Source: Paraburkholderia youngii
Lineage (GTDB): Bacteria > Pseudomonadota > Gammaproteobacteria > Burkholderiales > Burkholderiaceae
Assembly (NCBI RefSeq): GCF_013366925.1
Contig: NZ_JAALDK010000001.1
Location: 3,279,165 to 3,343,164 of the forward strand
Reading direction: 5' to 3'
Length of the DNA stretch: 64,000 bases
In this document: positions 57,185 to 64,000 of the stretch, piece by piece
Layout: every line of letters begins with the position of its first letter
Numbering within the stretch: position 1 is the stretch's first letter
Notes under the pieces: generated by a model
Databases searched by the model: none
The model's input: the letters and a program-made list of their open reading frames with translations, nothing else
What the model was told of the DNA's origin: nothing
Made by a program: the position numbers and the translations under genes

Positions 57185-57583
57185 TCAACTGCCTTGCGCG
57201 GTTTTCGGCGCGTCGTACTTGATATAGCGGAAGCGCTGATCGTCGGACGGCGTGCCTTCTAACGGGCCCTCCTCGTGGCCGGGCTGCCAGTGGACCACCG
57301 ATTCGATCTTCGTCGCGAGCGCGAAGTCCTTGTCGGTGATGCCCTTGGCGGTGTGCGTTTTGAGCTTCACGATCACGAACGCATACGAGACCGTCAGATC
57401 GGGGTGATGCCACGCGGCTTCCGCGAGGTGCCCCACGGCGTTGACCACCATCAGCGTTCCCTTCCAGCCCTCGGTGCGGTATTTGCGCCGCAGCCAGCCA
57501 TCTTCCAGATACCAGTGCTGCAGCGGACCGACGAGGCGTTGCTGGATCTCTTCGTCGGTATAGACATGCTCGGTGTTTGCCAT
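57185..57583 (-). CDS. Pterin-4a-carbinolamine dehydratase-like protein
   Basis: 132 residues from the ATG at 57583 (GAGGAG 9 nt upstream). Core motif 'AAWHHPDLTVSYAFVIVKLK' plus 'THTAKGITDKDFALATKIE' is the PCD/DCoH signature (HHP...Y...H...D), and 'HWYLEDGWLRRKYRTEGWKG' precedes it. True PCDs dehydrate carbinolamine pterins; homologues in methylotroph H4MPT clusters are thought to act in dihydromethanopterin synthesis or recycling. The extra C-terminal 20-odd residues ('PSDDQRFRYIKYDAPK') are longer than usual. Divergent from xoxF. Confidence 0.88.
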   Translation of the reverse strand: MANTEHVYTDEEIQQRLVGPLQHWYLEDGWLRRKYRTEGWKGTLMVVNAVGHLAEAAWHHPDLTVSYAFVIVKLKTHTAKGITDKDFALATKIESVVHWQPGHEEGPLEGTPSDDQRFRYIKYDAPKTAQGS

Positions 57584-58000
57584 GGCGGTTAGCTCCTCGA
57601 ATGCGCGAATCGTTCGCCGAACGAAGCTTCGTTGCAGTGACAGGCCCGTGCTGCGGCGCATGATTCGCAAAGGACACGATTCGTATCACGCAAGTGACAC
57701 AGTATGTGCCGCATCGCGTGACGCAACCCCTTCAGCTTACCGCCATGCAAGCATCGGCGTGCAACGCCCGAGTGCCGCGACAGGTCGCGCGTGCCGGGTC
57801 GGCGGGCCACCGCACGCAAGAGCGGCAGCGTTGCCGCTATTCCGGCATGGAATATGCGTTGGCCGTTCATGCGTTGCGAAGCCCGACATCGAATCGGGAT
57901 AGCGCGTTAATCGTTACCTGCAATCGAGAAGGCGCGCACGATGCGATGAGGTAGCGTGGGTCATTCGTGAGTTGAACAGCAGGACAATTCTGGAGGAGAC
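57584..58000. promoter_or_regulatory. Divergent region between the pterin dehydratase gene and xoxF
   Basis: 417 bp without a gene. Holds the -24/-12-like element at 57697-57711 toward the dehydratase and must hold the xoxF promoter in its right half. I see no rare-earth or other riboswitch that I can name. GGAGGAG serves xoxF. Confidence 0.5.
57697..57711 (-). promoter_or_regulatory. Candidate -24/-12-like element upstream of the pterin dehydratase
   Basis: Minus strand CGGCAC-ATACT-GTGT, inside the 17-bp block GACACAGTATGTGCCGC (57696-57712) shared, with two differences, with 48848-48864. About 113 nt before the dehydratase start. Confidence 0.45.
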
Positions 58001-59818
58001 ATGAACTTACGCACTGTAGTTCTTGGGCTCGCGATCCTCGCATCCGCAGCCTTTAGCTCTCTGGCTGCGCAGGCCGATTCGCAGCTCGACGGACTGATGA
58101 AAAACCCTTCCAACTGGGCGGCCCAGGCGGGCGATTATGCGAATCACCGCTACAGCCCGCTCAAACAGATCAACGAGAACAACGTCGGCAAACTGCAGGT
58201 CGCATGGACCATGTCGACCGGCGTGCTACGCGGCCATGAAGGCGCGCCGCTCGTGATCGGCGACACGATGTATATCCACTCCCCGTTTCCGAACAAAGTC
58301 ATTGCAGTCAACCTGAAGGATCAGACGTTCCTCTGGCAGTATCAGCCGAAGCAGGATGAACAGGTCGTCTCCGTGATGTGCTGCGACACCGTCAATCGCG
58401 GTCTCGCATATGGCGACGGCAAGATCTTCCTGCAGCAGGCCGACACCAAGCTCGTCGCGCTGAATGCAAAGACGGGCGAGGTGGTCTGGACCGCGCAGAA
58501 CGGCAATCCGAAAGCCGGTGAAACCAACACCAACGCGCCGCACGTATTCGGCGACAAAGTGCTGACCGGTATTTCGGGCGGCGAGTTCGGCGTGCGCGGG
58601 CGTCTGATCGCGTACGACATCAAGACCGGCAAGCCGGTCTGGACTGCGTACAGCACGGGCCCTGACAACGAAATGCTGCTCGACCCGGAAAAGACGATGA
58701 CGTACTCGAACGGGCAGATGGTGCCGGTGGGCGCGGATTCGTCGGTGAAGTCCTGGAAGGGCGATCAGTGGAAGCTCGGCGGCGGCACCACGTGGGGCTG
58801 GTATGCGTGGGACCCGAAACTCAACCTTGTTTACTACGGTACTGGCAATCCGGGCACATGGAACCCGACGCAACGTCCGGGCGACAACAAATGGTCGATG
58901 TCGATCTTCGCGCGCGACCTGAATACCGGCACGGCCAAATGGGTCTACCAGATGACGCCCCACGACGAATGGGACTATGACGGCGTCAACGAAATGATCC
59001 TGTCCGACCTGACGATCAACGGCAAGAAGGTGCCCGCGATCGTGCACTTCGACCGTAACGGCTTCGGCTACACGCTGAACCGCGAAACCGGACAACTGCT
59101 GGTCGCGCAGAAGTACGACCCGGCGGTGAACTGGGCCGATCGTGTCGATCTGCAAAGCGGCCTGCCGATTCGCAACGCGGCGTACTCGACGCAGGCGGCC
59201 GGGTCCGACCACAACGTGAAGGGCATCTGCCCGGCGGCACTCGGTTCGAAGGACCAGCAACCGGCGGCGTTCGATCCGAAGACGAGTCTGTTCCTCGTGC
59301 CGACCAACCACGTCTGTATGGACTACGAGCCGTTCGATGTCGACTACGTGTCGGGGCAGCCGTATGTGGGCGCCACGCTGTCGATGTATCCGGGCCCGAA
59401 CGAGGGCAACGCGATGGGCAACTTCATCGCGTGGGATGCGAGCAAGGGCAAGATCATCTACTCGAAGCCGGAGAGGTTCTCGGTATGGTCGGGTGTGCTG
59501 GCGACCGGCGGCGGCATCGCGTTCTACGGCACGCTGGAAGGCTACCTGAAGGCGGTTCGCATCTCGGACGGCAAGGAACTGTGGCGCTTCAAGACGCCGT
59601 CGGGAATCATCGGCAACGTCTTCACGTATGAGTATCAGGGCAAGCAGTACGTCGGCGTGTACTCGGGCATCGGCGGCTGGGCCGGCATCGGCATGGCGGC
59701 GGGTCTCGAGAAGCCGACCGAAGGTCTGGGCGCGGTCGGCGGCTACAAGGATCTCGCGAAGTACACCGCGCTCGGCGGCACGCTGTTCGTGTTCGCGATC
59801 CCCAACGAAAAGAGCTGA
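58001..59818 (+). CDS. xoxF: Lanthanide-dependent methanol dehydrogenase XoxF
   Basis: 605 residues with a signal peptide ending 'LAAQA' (about 25). Quinoprotein propeller; vicinal Cys127-Cys128 ([10 protein letters not shown]), metal ligands Glu195 (SGGEFGVRG) and Asn283 (GTGNPG), catalytic Asp325 and the extra lanthanide-coordinating Asp327 ([11 protein letters not shown]). Very close in motif content to XoxF5-type enzymes. Oxidises methanol, perhaps to formaldehyde or further, using PQQ. GGAGGAG before the ATG. Heads xoxF-xoxG-xoxJ; no mxaF/mxaI is present, so growth on methanol would need rare earths (inference). Confidence 0.97.
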   Translation: MNLRTVVLGLAILASAAFSSLAAQADSQLDGLMKNPSNWAAQAGDYANHRYSPLKQINENNVGKLQVAWTMSTGVLRGHEGAPLVIGDTMYIHSPFPNKVIAVNLKDQTFLWQYQPKQDEQVVSVMCCDTVNRGLAYGDGKIFLQQADTKLVALNAKTGEVVWTAQNGNPKAGETNTNAPHVFGDKVLTGISGGEFGVRGRLIAYDIKTGKPVWTAYSTGPDNEMLLDPEKTMTYSNGQMVPVGADSSVKSWKGDQWKLGGGTTWGWYAWDPKLNLVYYGTGNPGTWNPTQRPGDNKWSMSIFARDLNTGTAKWVYQMTPHDEWDYDGVNEMILSDLTINGKKVPAIVHFDRNGFGYTLNRETGQLLVAQKYDPAVNWADRVDLQSGLPIRNAAYSTQAAGSDHNVKGICPAALGSKDQQPAAFDPKTSLFLVPTNHVCMDYEPFDVDYVSGQPYVGATLSMYPGPNEGNAMGNFIAWDASKGKIIYSKPERFSVWSGVLATGGGIAFYGTLEGYLKAVRISDGKELWRFKTPSGIIGNVFTYEYQGKQYVGVYSGIGGWAGIGMAAGLEKPTEGLGAVGGYKDLAKYTALGGTLFVFAIPNEKS

Positions 59819-59848
59819 ACGAACGGCTGAAATGAAAGGCTGAACGAG

Positions 59849-59879
59849 CGGGGCGGCTTGAACAGGCACGGCCGCCCCG
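59849..59879 (+). other. Stable hairpin between xoxF and xoxG
   Basis: Perfect 9-bp stem CGGGGCGGC / GCCGCCCCG with a 13-nt loop, 30 nt after the xoxF stop, no T-run. Probably protects the xoxF transcript 3' end or lowers expression of the downstream genes. Confidence 0.6.
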
Positions 59880-59982
59880 TCAGCCTCGCGCAAGCATTGA
59901 ATTACCCCCAAATCGCGCCCGTTGGTGGATGCGTCGCTGAAACGCATCGGGGCGCGGCTTTTTCCCAGATGGAGACATGTGC

Positions 59983-60402
59983 ATGAAAGGCCGATCTATC
60001 CTGTTGCTCACCGCGTTGCCCGTAGCACTCGTCATGCTGCCCGTCGGATACGCGCAGAACAATCCTTCGATTGCGCAGGTCGCGTACAAGGTAGTCGACG
60101 GTAACAAGGTCGACAGCAATACGCTGCAGGGCTGGAAGACGTGGCGCGCGCTCGCTTGCGAACGCTGTCACGGCGCGCAGCAGCAGGGCATGGTCGGGCC
60201 GTCGCTGATCGACGCGTTCAAGACGCTGGACAAGAACGAGTTTCATCGCACGGTGTTCGGCGGCCGGGTCGATAAGGGTATGCCCGATTTCAGCGCGAGC
60301 CAGATGATGCAGAAGAACTGGGAGAATCTCTATGCGTATCTGAAAGGACGCTCCGATGGACAGATCAAGCCGGGCGATCTGCATGCCATCGACTCGAATT
60401 AA
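59983..60402 (+). CDS. xoxG: Cytochrome c XoxG, electron acceptor of XoxF
   Basis: 139 residues from the ATG at 59983, 8 nt after GGAG; the ATG at 59977 is too close to it. Signal peptide ends near 'GYAQN'. One haem site C59-E-R-C-H63 with a downstream Met in 'DKGMPDFSASQM' as sixth ligand, and 'ENLYAYLKGRSDG'. Position directly behind xoxF defines it as XoxG, the class-I cytochrome that takes electrons from XoxF. Confidence 0.93.
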   Translation: MKGRSILLLTALPVALVMLPVGYAQNNPSIAQVAYKVVDGNKVDSNTLQGWKTWRALACERCHGAQQQGMVGPSLIDAFKTLDKNEFHRTVFGGRVDKGMPDFSASQMMQKNWENLYAYLKGRSDGQIKPGDLHAIDSN

Positions 60403-60433
60403 CGCCGCGCCGTCATTGTTCCGGAGGCTCACG

Positions 60434-61345
60434 ATGCGTGATAAGAGAAGCATGTCCGTGCATGTCAGCGTGCTCGCGGCCGCGTTGTGTGGGGCCGCGC
60501 TCGCGAGCGCCGCGGTCCGGGCGGATGGCCCCGCGCTGCCGAACAACGACGGCGCGGACGGCGTGCTCAGGGTATGCGCGGACCCGAACAACATGCCGTT
60601 GTCGAACGACAAGGGCGAGGGCTATGAGAACCGCATCGCCGCCCAGATGGCGAGCGACTTCGGCTACAAACTCGAATACACGTACTTTCCGCAGCGCATG
60701 GGCTTCGTGCGCCACACGTTGCGCGAGAAGGCGGAGGGCAGCGAGCGTTATCGCTGCGATCTGATCATCGGCGTGCCGAAGGGCTATGACATGACATCGA
60801 CGACGCAGCCGTATCTGCGCTCGACCTACGCGATGGTGCTGCCGAACCGCCCCGAATTCGCGAGCATCAAGACGCCCGACGACCTGCTGAAACTGCCGCC
60901 CGATCAGCTGCACAAGCTGCGTTTCGGGATCTTTTCGCAAACTCCGGCGGTGGACTGGCTGCTCGGCCACAACCTGATCGACCAGGCGGTGTCGTACCAG
61001 GTGCAAAGCGGCGATCCGGGCGTATATCCCGGCCAGATGATCGAACACGACCTGGCCGCGGGCAACGTCGACGTGGTCTTCCTCTGGGGGCCGATCGCCG
61101 GCTACTTCGCCAAGCGCGCCGGTGATTCGGTCAGGCTCGTGCCGTTCCCGCCGCAGCCCGGCATCCGCTTCGACTACACGATTTCGATGGGTGTGCGCTA
61201 CGGCGAGAAAGACTGGAAGGACAAGGTGGATCAATGGATCGCCGCGAATCACGACAAGATCGACAGCATCCTCGCGACCTACCAGGTGCCGATGCTCAAA
61301 CCGGTCGACGCGCCGGCGGGCAAGCCCGGCGACGCATCGCAATGA
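60434..61345 (+). CDS. xoxJ: XoxJ periplasmic binding-protein-like maturation factor
   Basis: 303 residues, CCGGAGG upstream of the ATG. Signal peptide ends 'AAVRADG'. Substrate-binding-protein fold: 'GVLRVCADPNNMPLSNDKGE', 'GYENRIAAQMASDFGYKLEY', 'MGFVRHTLREK', 'CDLIIGVPKGYDMTSTTQPY', 'DVVFLWGPIAGYFAKRAGD'. XoxJ/MoxJ proteins are thought to load or activate the methanol dehydrogenase rather than import solutes. Overlaps the next gene by 4 nt. Confidence 0.94.
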   Translation: MRDKRSMSVHVSVLAAALCGAALASAAVRADGPALPNNDGADGVLRVCADPNNMPLSNDKGEGYENRIAAQMASDFGYKLEYTYFPQRMGFVRHTLREKAEGSERYRCDLIIGVPKGYDMTSTTQPYLRSTYAMVLPNRPEFASIKTPDDLLKLPPDQLHKLRFGIFSQTPAVDWLLGHNLIDQAVSYQVQSGDPGVYPGQMIEHDLAAGNVDVVFLWGPIAGYFAKRAGDSVRLVPFPPQPGIRFDYTISMGVRYGEKDWKDKVDQWIAANHDKIDSILATYQVPMLKPVDAPAGKPGDASQ

Positions 61346-62118
61346 CGCGCGCGCGCGGCGCCTGGCTGCGCGCGGCACGCGCCGCGCTGATGGGGACGCT
61401 GTGCTTGCTGTGCCTCGCGCCGGCCGCGAGCCGTGCGGCAAGCCCGGCGAGCGCCGCGTCGGCGCCGGGCGGCGACGATATCACGCCGGCGGAGCGGCTG
61501 ATTTTTCTGACCGATCATCTGCACGGCGTCGCCGCGCAGACCGAGCTCGACTACGCGCTGATCGATTCGGAGCAGCCGTCGCGCAGCACCGATGTCGTCA
61601 AGGTGCTGGTGGTCAGCGAGAACAACGCGAAGGGCGACGCACAGGTGACCGACCATACCGGCAGCGTGAACCTGCCGATCGGCGGCCTGCAGTGCAATCC
61701 GGCGATCATTTATTTCCTCGAACGCGACATCGCGGAGATGCAGGGTCTCACCGGCGGGCAGCGCCGCTATTTCCAGCAGCGTCTGCGTCTCGCGCTCGCC
61801 GCGGGGCCGCAGATCGAGAGTGTGCCGGGCGAGCTCGGCGGCAAGCCGGTCAGCGCGCGGCGCATCGTCGTGCAGCCTTATCTGAACGATCCGAACGGGG
61901 CGCGCTTCGCGCAGTACACGGGCAAGCGCTACACGTTCGTGCTCGCCGACGGCGTGCCGGGCCAGGTCCTGCAGATTCGCACCGACGTGCCGGGCCCCAA
62001 CAACGACTTTGCGCATCCGGCGCATTCGGAGTCGTTGAGCTTTCAATCCGCACTGAACAAGTTGCCATCGGGCAAGGAGCCGGCGAAGCCGTCGAATGCG
62101 CCGCGGGCGAGCCGTTGA
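61342..62118 (+). CDS. Unknown secreted protein of the xox operon
   Basis: 258 residues, translated from an ATG that overlaps the xoxJ stop (ATGA). A long Arg-rich signal peptide ends near 'ASRAAS'. The mature part is without recognised domain: 'ITPAERLIFLTDHLHGVAAQ', 'STDVVKVLVVSENNAKGDAQ', a lone Cys in 'GGLQCNPAIIYFLERDIAEM', and 'RRIVVQPYLNDPNGARFAQY'. The tight coupling to xoxJ suggests a role in XoxF maturation or electron transfer (inference). Confidence 0.82.
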   Translation: MTRARGAWLRAARAALMGTLCLLCLAPAASRAASPASAASAPGGDDITPAERLIFLTDHLHGVAAQTELDYALIDSEQPSRSTDVVKVLVVSENNAKGDAQVTDHTGSVNLPIGGLQCNPAIIYFLERDIAEMQGLTGGQRRYFQQRLRLALAAGPQIESVPGELGGKPVSARRIVVQPYLNDPNGARFAQYTGKRYTFVLADGVPGQVLQIRTDVPGPNNDFAHPAHSESLSFQSALNKLPSGKEPAKPSNAPRASR

Positions 62119-62125
62119 GTCTTCG

Positions 62126-63130
62126 ATGCAGAACGCGAGTTTCGCGACGCACCGGGTCAAGCTGAACTTCGTTCGCACGCTGACCCTGCGGCAGTTGCAG
62201 ATCTTCGTCGTCGCGAGCCGTTATACGAGTTTCGCGCGCGCGGCCGAAGAGCTGCATCTGACGCAGCCGGCCGTGTCGATGCAGATTCATCAGCTCGAGG
62301 AGGCGATCGGCCTGCGGCTGTTCGAGCGCGTCGCGCGCAAGCTCACGCTGACCGAAGCGGGCGAGGTGCTGACCCGTCACGCGAGCCGCATTCTCGGCGA
62401 AATCAAGGACACCGAAGACGCGATGATGTCGCTGAAGCAGGCCGACAGCGGCTCGATCAACGTCGGCATCGTCAGTTCGGCGACCTACTTCGCGCCGAAA
62501 CTGCTGGCGATGTACTCGCATCTGTACCCGAAGGTCGACGTGCATTTCTCGGTCGGCAATCGCGACGCGCTGCTGCGCATGTTGCAGGACAACGCGATCG
62601 ATCTCGCGATCATGGGCCGCCCGCCGCCCGAACTCGATACGACGGCCGAGCCGCTCGCGAGCCATCCTCAGGTGGTGATCGCGCCGGTGCAACATCCGTT
62701 GTGCGGCGCGCGCCGCTTCGATCTGCAGGAGTTGAGCAACGACACCTTTCTGCTGCGCGAGCCGGGCTCAGGGACGCGCATGGCCGCCGAGGCGATGTTC
62801 CGTCAGCATCTGTTCACTCCCGCGAAAACCGTCACGCTCGGCAGCAACGAAACGATCAAGCAGGCGGTGATGGCGGGCATGGGCGTGAGCCTGATCTCGC
62901 TGCATACGCTGCAGCTGGAGTTGCGCACCGGCGAGATCGCGCTGCTCGACGTGAACGGCACGCCGATCGTACGAACGTGGCAGATCGTGCATCTGCGCAC
63001 CAAGCAGCTTTCGCCGACCAGCGTGATGTTCCGGCAGTTCCTGCTCGAACATGCGGCGGTGCATCTGGAGCAGGAATATGCGCAGTTTGCGGGGGTGTTT
63101 GCGAAACGGCCGGTCGGGGCGCAGCGGTAG
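62126..63130 (+). CDS. cbbR: CbbR-like LysR transcriptional regulator
   Basis: 334 residues from the ATG at 62126. Winged HTH 'LTLRQLQIFVVASRYTSFAR', 'AAEELHLTQPAVSMQIHQLE', 'EAIGLRLFERVARKLTLTEA' followed by a LysR effector domain ('INVGIVSSATYFAPKLLAMY', 'LAIMGRPPPELDTTAEPLAS', 'LLREPGSGTRMAAEAMFRQH'). These are CbbR signatures; CbbR activates cbb operons in response to metabolites such as RuBP. Unusually it follows the xox genes, 8 bp after the unknown gene, about 19 kb from cbbL. Confidence 0.88.
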   Translation: MQNASFATHRVKLNFVRTLTLRQLQIFVVASRYTSFARAAEELHLTQPAVSMQIHQLEEAIGLRLFERVARKLTLTEAGEVLTRHASRILGEIKDTEDAMMSLKQADSGSINVGIVSSATYFAPKLLAMYSHLYPKVDVHFSVGNRDALLRMLQDNAIDLAIMGRPPPELDTTAEPLASHPQVVIAPVQHPLCGARRFDLQELSNDTFLLREPGSGTRMAAEAMFRQHLFTPAKTVTLGSNETIKQAVMAGMGVSLISLHTLQLELRTGEIALLDVNGTPIVRTWQIVHLRTKQLSPTSVMFRQFLLEHAAVHLEQEYAQFAGVFAKRPVGAQR

Positions 63131-63395
63131 CGCGATGCGTGCGTTGCGTGCGGCGCGGCGCAAGCGCGCTCGTCGGCTTGCTGATGAACGGTGCGTGATA
63201 GGCGGCATCGATGGCACAGTCTGTACCCGTCTGTCGTGACAGGCTGCCAACTTTTCGCATTCGATTTAACTCTTGCGTCCCTCCTCTGCGATCGGCATAA
63301 ACCGTGCTTGAACGGAGGCTGGCGAGTCTTGAAGCGCGTCGACGTTCGGGCGTCGCGCAAATAAACGCCAGCCACCACGGAAGGGGATCGCAGCG

Positions 63396-64000
63396 ATGGT
63401 TTCTGGCGAGCAGCTTCAGGACTGGCGTTTTCACGCCCAGCAGATCGAAAACGAAGTGGCGAGAGTCGTCGTCGGTCAGCAGCAAACGCTGAGGCTCATC
63501 AACGTCGCGCTGTTCGCACGCGGCCACGTGCTGCTCGAAGGCGGCGTCGGGGTCGGCAAGACGACCGTGTTGCGGGCGTTCGCGCGCGTGGTCGGCGGCG
63601 ATTTCGAGCGCGTCGAAGGCACGATCGATCTGATGCCGGGCGACCTCGTCTATCACACCTATGTCGACGCCGACGGCAAGCCGCGTATCGAGCCCGGCCC
63701 GTTGCTGCGCCACGGCGAGCAGCTGACCACCTTCTTCTTCAACGAGATCAATCGCGCGCGCCCGCAGGTGCAATCGCTGCTGCTGCGCGCGATGGCCGAG
63801 CGTTCCGTGTGGGCGTTCGGCCGCGAGCATCGCTTTCCGCACATGACCGTGTACGCCGACCGCAACAAGGTCGAGAAGGAAGAGACCTTCGAGCTCGCTT
63901 CGGCGGCGCGCGACCGTTTCCTGTTCGAGCTGAACATGCCGACCCCGACCGACGAGGAGGCGCGGCGCAGCCTCGTGTTCGACACGAGGTTCCATGACGT
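63396..64000 (+). CDS. moxR: MoxR-family AAA+ ATPase, 3' end outside window
   Basis: The first 201 residues of a MoxR ATPase, open to the right edge. ATG at 63396 with AAGGGGAT upstream. N-terminus 'FHAQQIENEVARVVVGQQQT', Walker A 'LLEGGVGVGKTTVLRAFA', 'VEGTIDLMPGDLVYHTYV', Walker B 'TTFFFNEINRARPQVQSLLL', 'RAMAERSVWAFG' and 'ARDRFLFELNMPTPTDEEA'. MoxR proteins help insert metal or assemble methanol dehydrogenase together with von Willebrand-type partners, which probably follow outside the window. Confidence 0.9.
   Translation, partial: MVSGEQLQDWRFHAQQIENEVARVVVGQQQTLRLINVALFARGHVLLEGGVGVGKTTVLRAFARVVGGDFERVEGTIDLMPGDLVYHTYVDADGKPRIEPGPLLRHGEQLTTFFFNEINRARPQVQSLLLRAMAERSVWAFGREHRFPHMTVYADRNKVEKEETFELASAARDRFLFELNMPTPTDEEARRSLVFDTRFHD

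Noticed and set aside
58001..59818. Annotation of this gene as calcium-dependent MxaF
   Set aside because: Asp327 two residues after the catalytic Asp325 and the neighbours xoxG and xoxJ without mxaI identify XoxF.

Overview
The window reads as a chromosomal segment of a high-GC betaproteobacterium of the Burkholderiales, most likely a Paraburkholderia/Burkholderia relative (inference from gene content, GC-rich codon use, red-type form IC RuBisCO with CbbX, and a CbbY of the kind known from Cupriavidus and Burkholderia). Almost all of it from about 7.7 kb to the right edge is one methylotrophy locus: a lanthanide-type methanol dehydrogenase, formaldehyde oxidation through tetrahydromethanopterin (H4MPT) and methanofuran, biosynthesis of PQQ, H4MPT and methanofuran, and CO2 fixation through the Calvin cycle. 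No Ca-dependent mxaFI pair is present.

Layout. 1-7.45 kb: ordinary envelope genes (partial coiled-coil protein, Gly-zipper protein, DUF3300 and DUF2950 proteins, SulP transporter, surface-antigen-like protein, VOC protein) ending in a 29-codon stump of an amidohydrolase, which looks like the left border of the island. 7.7-10.8 kb: a second PQQ alcohol dehydrogenase with a dihaem cytochrome and an ankyrin protein. 10.8-12.3 kb: cbbZ and cbbY phosphatases. 12.4-15.8 kb: ExbD-ExbB-TonB and a beta-propeller protein. 15.8-17.4 kb: an AT-richer patch with an orphan gene and LprI-like genes. 17.4-19.8 kb: a TonB-dependent receptor. 20-21.6 kb: histidine kinase and response regulator genes overlapping tail to tail. 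20.9-31.4 kb (minus strand): one tightly packed operon fhcB-fhcA-fhcD-fhcC, cytochrome b561, S33 hydrolase, pqqB-pqqC-pqqD-pqqE, response regulator. 31.7-37 kb: methanofuran-type biosynthesis genes (HisA-like, ATP-grasp, hydantoinase-like, amino-acid kinase, mfnB, DUF447) and a 24-residue pqqA lying about 12 kb from pqqB. 37.5-44.5 kb: cbbL-S-X-F-P-A-E. 44.5-48.6 kb: a sigma-54 activator with a flavoprotein gene and a pteroate-synthase-like gene. 48.9-57.6 kb: folB-like gene, periplasmic Cys protein, fae, CitG-like gene, mptN-like gene, mch, ATP-grasp gene, mtdB, mptG, and a pterin dehydratase. 58-62.1 kb: xoxF-xoxG-xoxJ and an unknown periplasmic gene. 62.1 kb to the end: a CbbR-like LysR regulator and a 3'-truncated moxR.

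How it fits together: XoxF (possibly also the 7.8-kb enzyme) oxidises alcohol in the periplasm with PQQ and passes electrons to XoxG or the dihaem cytochrome. Formaldehyde is captured by Fae on H4MPT, oxidised by MtdB and Mch, and its formyl group is moved by FhcD to methanofuran and released as formate by FhcABC. CO2 from formate oxidation (formate dehydrogenase not in window) could enter RuBisCO.

The most interesting non-coding signal is a 15-bp element, [T/C]GGCAC-N5-NTGT, resembling a -24/-12 sigma-54 promoter with T replacing the usual C. It lies upstream of four minus-strand methylotrophy transcription units (fae, the pterin dehydratase, the sigma-54 activator, fhcB) in the same orientation as each gene. 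No IS elements, tRNA, rRNA or CRISPR arrays were recognised.
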